Shown one piece after another: positions 62,268-64,000 of a DNA stretch of 64,000 nt. The stretch is from Hyphomonas sp. UBA5111 (GTDB lineage: Bacteria; Pseudomonadota; Alphaproteobacteria; Caulobacterales; Hyphomonadaceae), in contig DHZF01000093.1 in the NCBI GenBank assembly GCA_002414505.1, positions 16,806 through 80,805 of the forward strand, in the 5' to 3' direction. The translations under genes were made by a program, and so were the position numbers. Within the stretch, counting starts at the first letter, position 1. Every line of letters begins with the position of its first letter. Below the pieces are notes generated by a model. The model was not told where the DNA came from. It searched no databases and saw nothing but the letters and a program-made list of their open reading frames with translations.

Positions 62268-63131
62268 TCAAGCGGCAGCAAGATTGAGTTCCCGAACCGC
62301 AGTCACGCAATTGCGGCCCTTGGCCTTGGACTCGTATAGCGCCGTGTCTGCCAGTTCGAGCATGCCGTCGAAGTCTGAATTCGGCGGCAACATGGCAAGA
62401 CCGAAGCTGGCTGTAACGCTCACCGGCTTGCCATCCACGATGACCACATGGTTCTCGATAGACGAGCGTAGACGATCACAGACGCTCTGCGCTTTTTCGA
62501 GGTCGACATTGCTGAGCAGGATGACGAATTCCTCACCGCCCCAGCGACCGAGACGATCAAACGGCCCGCGAAGTTCGGAATAAGCCACGGCTGCGATCTC
62601 ACGTAGCACGCGGTCACCGGCGGCATGACCATGCTGATCGTTCACCGCCTTGAAGTAATCAATATCGAACAGGGCTACAGCGGACGTCATTTCAGTCCGG
62701 CTCATGCGGGCAAGCTCCTCGCAGGCGAACTGCTTGAAGAATTTGCGATTGAGCAGGCCGGTCAGCGCATCGGTCGAGGCCATGTCCTCCAGCGTGCGCT
62801 GGTAAATGCGCATCTTGTATTCATGCTGGGCGGCAATGGCAGCTGTCGGAATGGCCACACAGGCTGCAATGAACAGGTTCGCAACAATGAAATTGTGCGG
62901 GTTCGTAGGAAAGCCCATGGAGTAGACAATGACAGAAAAGGTAAAGCACAGGCAAAGCGCTGTGATCGCCACAAAGGCGAAGAAGGTCATGGATTCGACC
63001 ACATCTTCGAATTTACCCTGCACGTGCATCTCCCGATTTCTGCGTATGTTGTTCCACAGGAAGTATATTTTACCGTCAATCGATTGAGGTATATTGACGT
63101 CTGGGCGTTCATCTTTTGGAAACGAGCACAT
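62268..63131 (-). CDS. Diguanylate cyclase with N-terminal membrane domain
   Basis: About 287 residues from the ATG at 63131; a GTG at 63194 would add 21 residues and no start has a strong ribosome site. Two N-terminal helices (about 55-75 and 85-110) precede a GGDEF domain: DALTGLLNRKFFKQFAC, VALFDIDYFKAVNDQHGH and the active site RWGGEEFVILL (about residue 195). It should make cyclic di-GMP from two GTP. The inhibitory I-site R-x-x-D, expected five residues upstream of GGEEF, reads G-P-F-D, so feedback control may be weak. Confidence 0.9.
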   Translation of the reverse strand: MCSFPKDERPDVNIPQSIDGKIYFLWNNIRRNREMHVQGKFEDVVESMTFFAFVAITALCLCFTFSVIVYSMGFPTNPHNFIVANLFIAACVAIPTAAIAAQHEYKMRIYQRTLEDMASTDALTGLLNRKFFKQFACEELARMSRTEMTSAVALFDIDYFKAVNDQHGHAAGDRVLREIAAVAYSELRGPFDRLGRWGGEEFVILLSNVDLEKAQSVCDRLRSSIENHVVIVDGKPVSVTASFGLAMLPPNSDFDGMLELADTALYESKAKGRNCVTAVRELNLAAA

Positions 63132-63275
63132 CGCGCGTAGGACCTTGACGTCCTGGCATGCCGCGCCAGTCATGCCCCGACGTCCGAAGGACACTAAGCC
63201 TCTTCGAGAGTGTATTCCGGCGCCGACCGCCCAATCCGCCGCTTCTGAAGTTACAAATATTTCGCAACGGCGCGG

Positions 63276-63304
63276 TTGACGCTGTCAGTCACTGCTCTTA
63301 ACTC
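63276..63304 (+). promoter_or_regulatory. Candidate housekeeping promoter of groESL
   Basis: TTGACG at 63276-63281 followed after 17 bases by TAACTC at 63299-63304, with the CIRCE operator starting ten bases downstream. The -35 match is good and the -10 match is weak, so the position is tentative. Confidence 0.4.
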
Positions 63305-63314
63305 CCCACCATCG

Positions 63315-63341
63315 TTAGCAGTCAGGATGGGTGAGTGCTAA
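63315..63341 (+). promoter_or_regulatory. CIRCE operator (HrcA binding site)
   Basis: TTAGCAGTC, nine-base spacer, GAGTGCTAA. It differs from the canonical CIRCE arms (TTAGCACTC/GAGTGCTAA) at one position only. HrcA binds it and represses groESL until heat shock titrates the chaperonin. It lies 76 bp upstream of the groES start. Confidence 0.93.
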
Positions 63342-63416
63342 AGCGCCCTGTCATTCGACCCGCTAGCGAGCATTTTTTCAATTGAACTCGTCAATGAGAC
63401 AAGAGGGCTAAATCCA

Positions 63417-63707
63417 ATGAAACTTCGTCCCCTGCACGACCGTGTCGTCGTGCGCCGCGTCAAGGAAGAAGAGAAAACCAAGGGCGGGATCATCATTCCC
63501 GACACCGCAAAGGAAAAGCCGCAGGAAGGCGAAATCGTCGCTGTCGGCGCCGGTGCCATTGGTGACGACAATGAGCGCGTCGCGCTCGACGTCAAAGTCG
63601 GCGATCGCGTGCTCTTCGGCAAATGGTCCGGCACGGAAGTGACCGTCGACGGCGAAGAACTGCTCATCATGAAAGAGAGCGACATCATGGGTGTCCTGGA
63701 GGGCTAA
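63417..63707 (+). CDS. groES: Co-chaperonin GroES
   Basis: A 96-residue Gro[21 protein letters not shown] at the start, the mobile loop [18 protein letters not shown] and C-terminal [14 protein letters not shown], all in place. It caps GroEL to fold client proteins in the cytosol. AGAGGG lies about nine bases before the ATG. Controlled by the upstream CIRCE element; groEL follows after 54 bp. Confidence 0.98.
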   Translation: MKLRPLHDRVVVRRVKEEEKTKGGIIIPDTAKEKPQEGEIVAVGAGAIGDDNERVALDVKVGDRVLFGKWSGTEVTVDGEELLIMKESDIMGVLEG

Positions 63708-63755
63708 GCCCCCACCTTTTCGCTTTCCATCAGACAGAATTCTCAACAGAGGTAA

Positions 63756-64000
<245 letters not shown>

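Overview
The window looks like a chromosomal segment of an alphaproteobacterium, most likely a marine, stalked-type member near Hyphomonadaceae/Caulobacterales. This is inferred from gene content and style: a CIRCE-controlled groESL, ABC-F EttA, paired acyl-CoA dehydrogenases, ArsR-methyltransferase control of a B12-dependent methionine synthase, tightly overlapping genes and frequent GTG/TTG starts. No species can be named from sequence alone. No rRNA, tRNA, CRISPR array, prophage or insertion sequence was seen.

Region 1 (1-28 kb) is a large surface-polysaccharide locus. From the left edge: the tail of an SDR oxidoreductase, a compact AMP-forming ligase, a hotdog thioesterase, glycosyltransferases GT8 and GT2 and a Wzx-type flippase (+ strand). 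Then, on the minus strand, come an MBOAT O-acyltransferase with an SGNH/AlgJ/DltD-like partner and a three-gene operon of inositol-monophosphatase-like protein, methylthioribose kinase family protein (MtnK) and nucleotidyltransferase. A GT2 and a GtrII-like membrane glycosyltransferase follow. Next, on the + strand, are a GtrB-like GT2, a UPF0104 membrane protein, an FAD oxidoreductase, a second flippase and a GT2. The locus ends with an O-antigen ligase/polymerase, a GT4-like enzyme, a Wzc-type chain-length/tyrosine-kinase protein and an outer-membrane beta-barrel protein (minus strand). Together these would make nucleotide-activated precursors, assemble, decorate and flip lipid-linked repeats, polymerise them and export the chain. 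The initiating phosphoglycosyltransferase and a Wza-type exporter are not in the window. G/C homopolymer runs of 7-9 bases lie in or just upstream of four genes here.

Region 2 (28-45 kb) is mostly metabolism and envelope maintenance. It holds two acyl-CoA dehydrogenases, a divergent CobT, a DUF1289 protein, a retropepsin-like protease, pyruvate kinase and a DUF5694 protein. A minus-strand methionine operon follows: ArsR-methyltransferase regulator, metF, the homocysteine half of metH, a gamma-glutamylcyclotransferase-fold protein and the remainder of metH. After that come mlaA and mlaC, a sulfotransferase and a BON-MscS channel.

Region 3 (45-64 kb) holds EttA, a Sel1-repeat protein, an S9 dipeptidyl peptidase with a Nudix hydrolase and a DUF1330 protein, and a Cys/Met-metabolism PLP enzyme. 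Then come a type-B carboxylesterase and free-methionine-R-sulfoxide reductase, and a six-gene DUF4129-DUF4350-MoxR-DUF58-SpoIIM-RDD operon. The window closes with a DUF3137 protein, a diguanylate cyclase and groES/groEL behind a CIRCE operator; groEL runs off the right edge.
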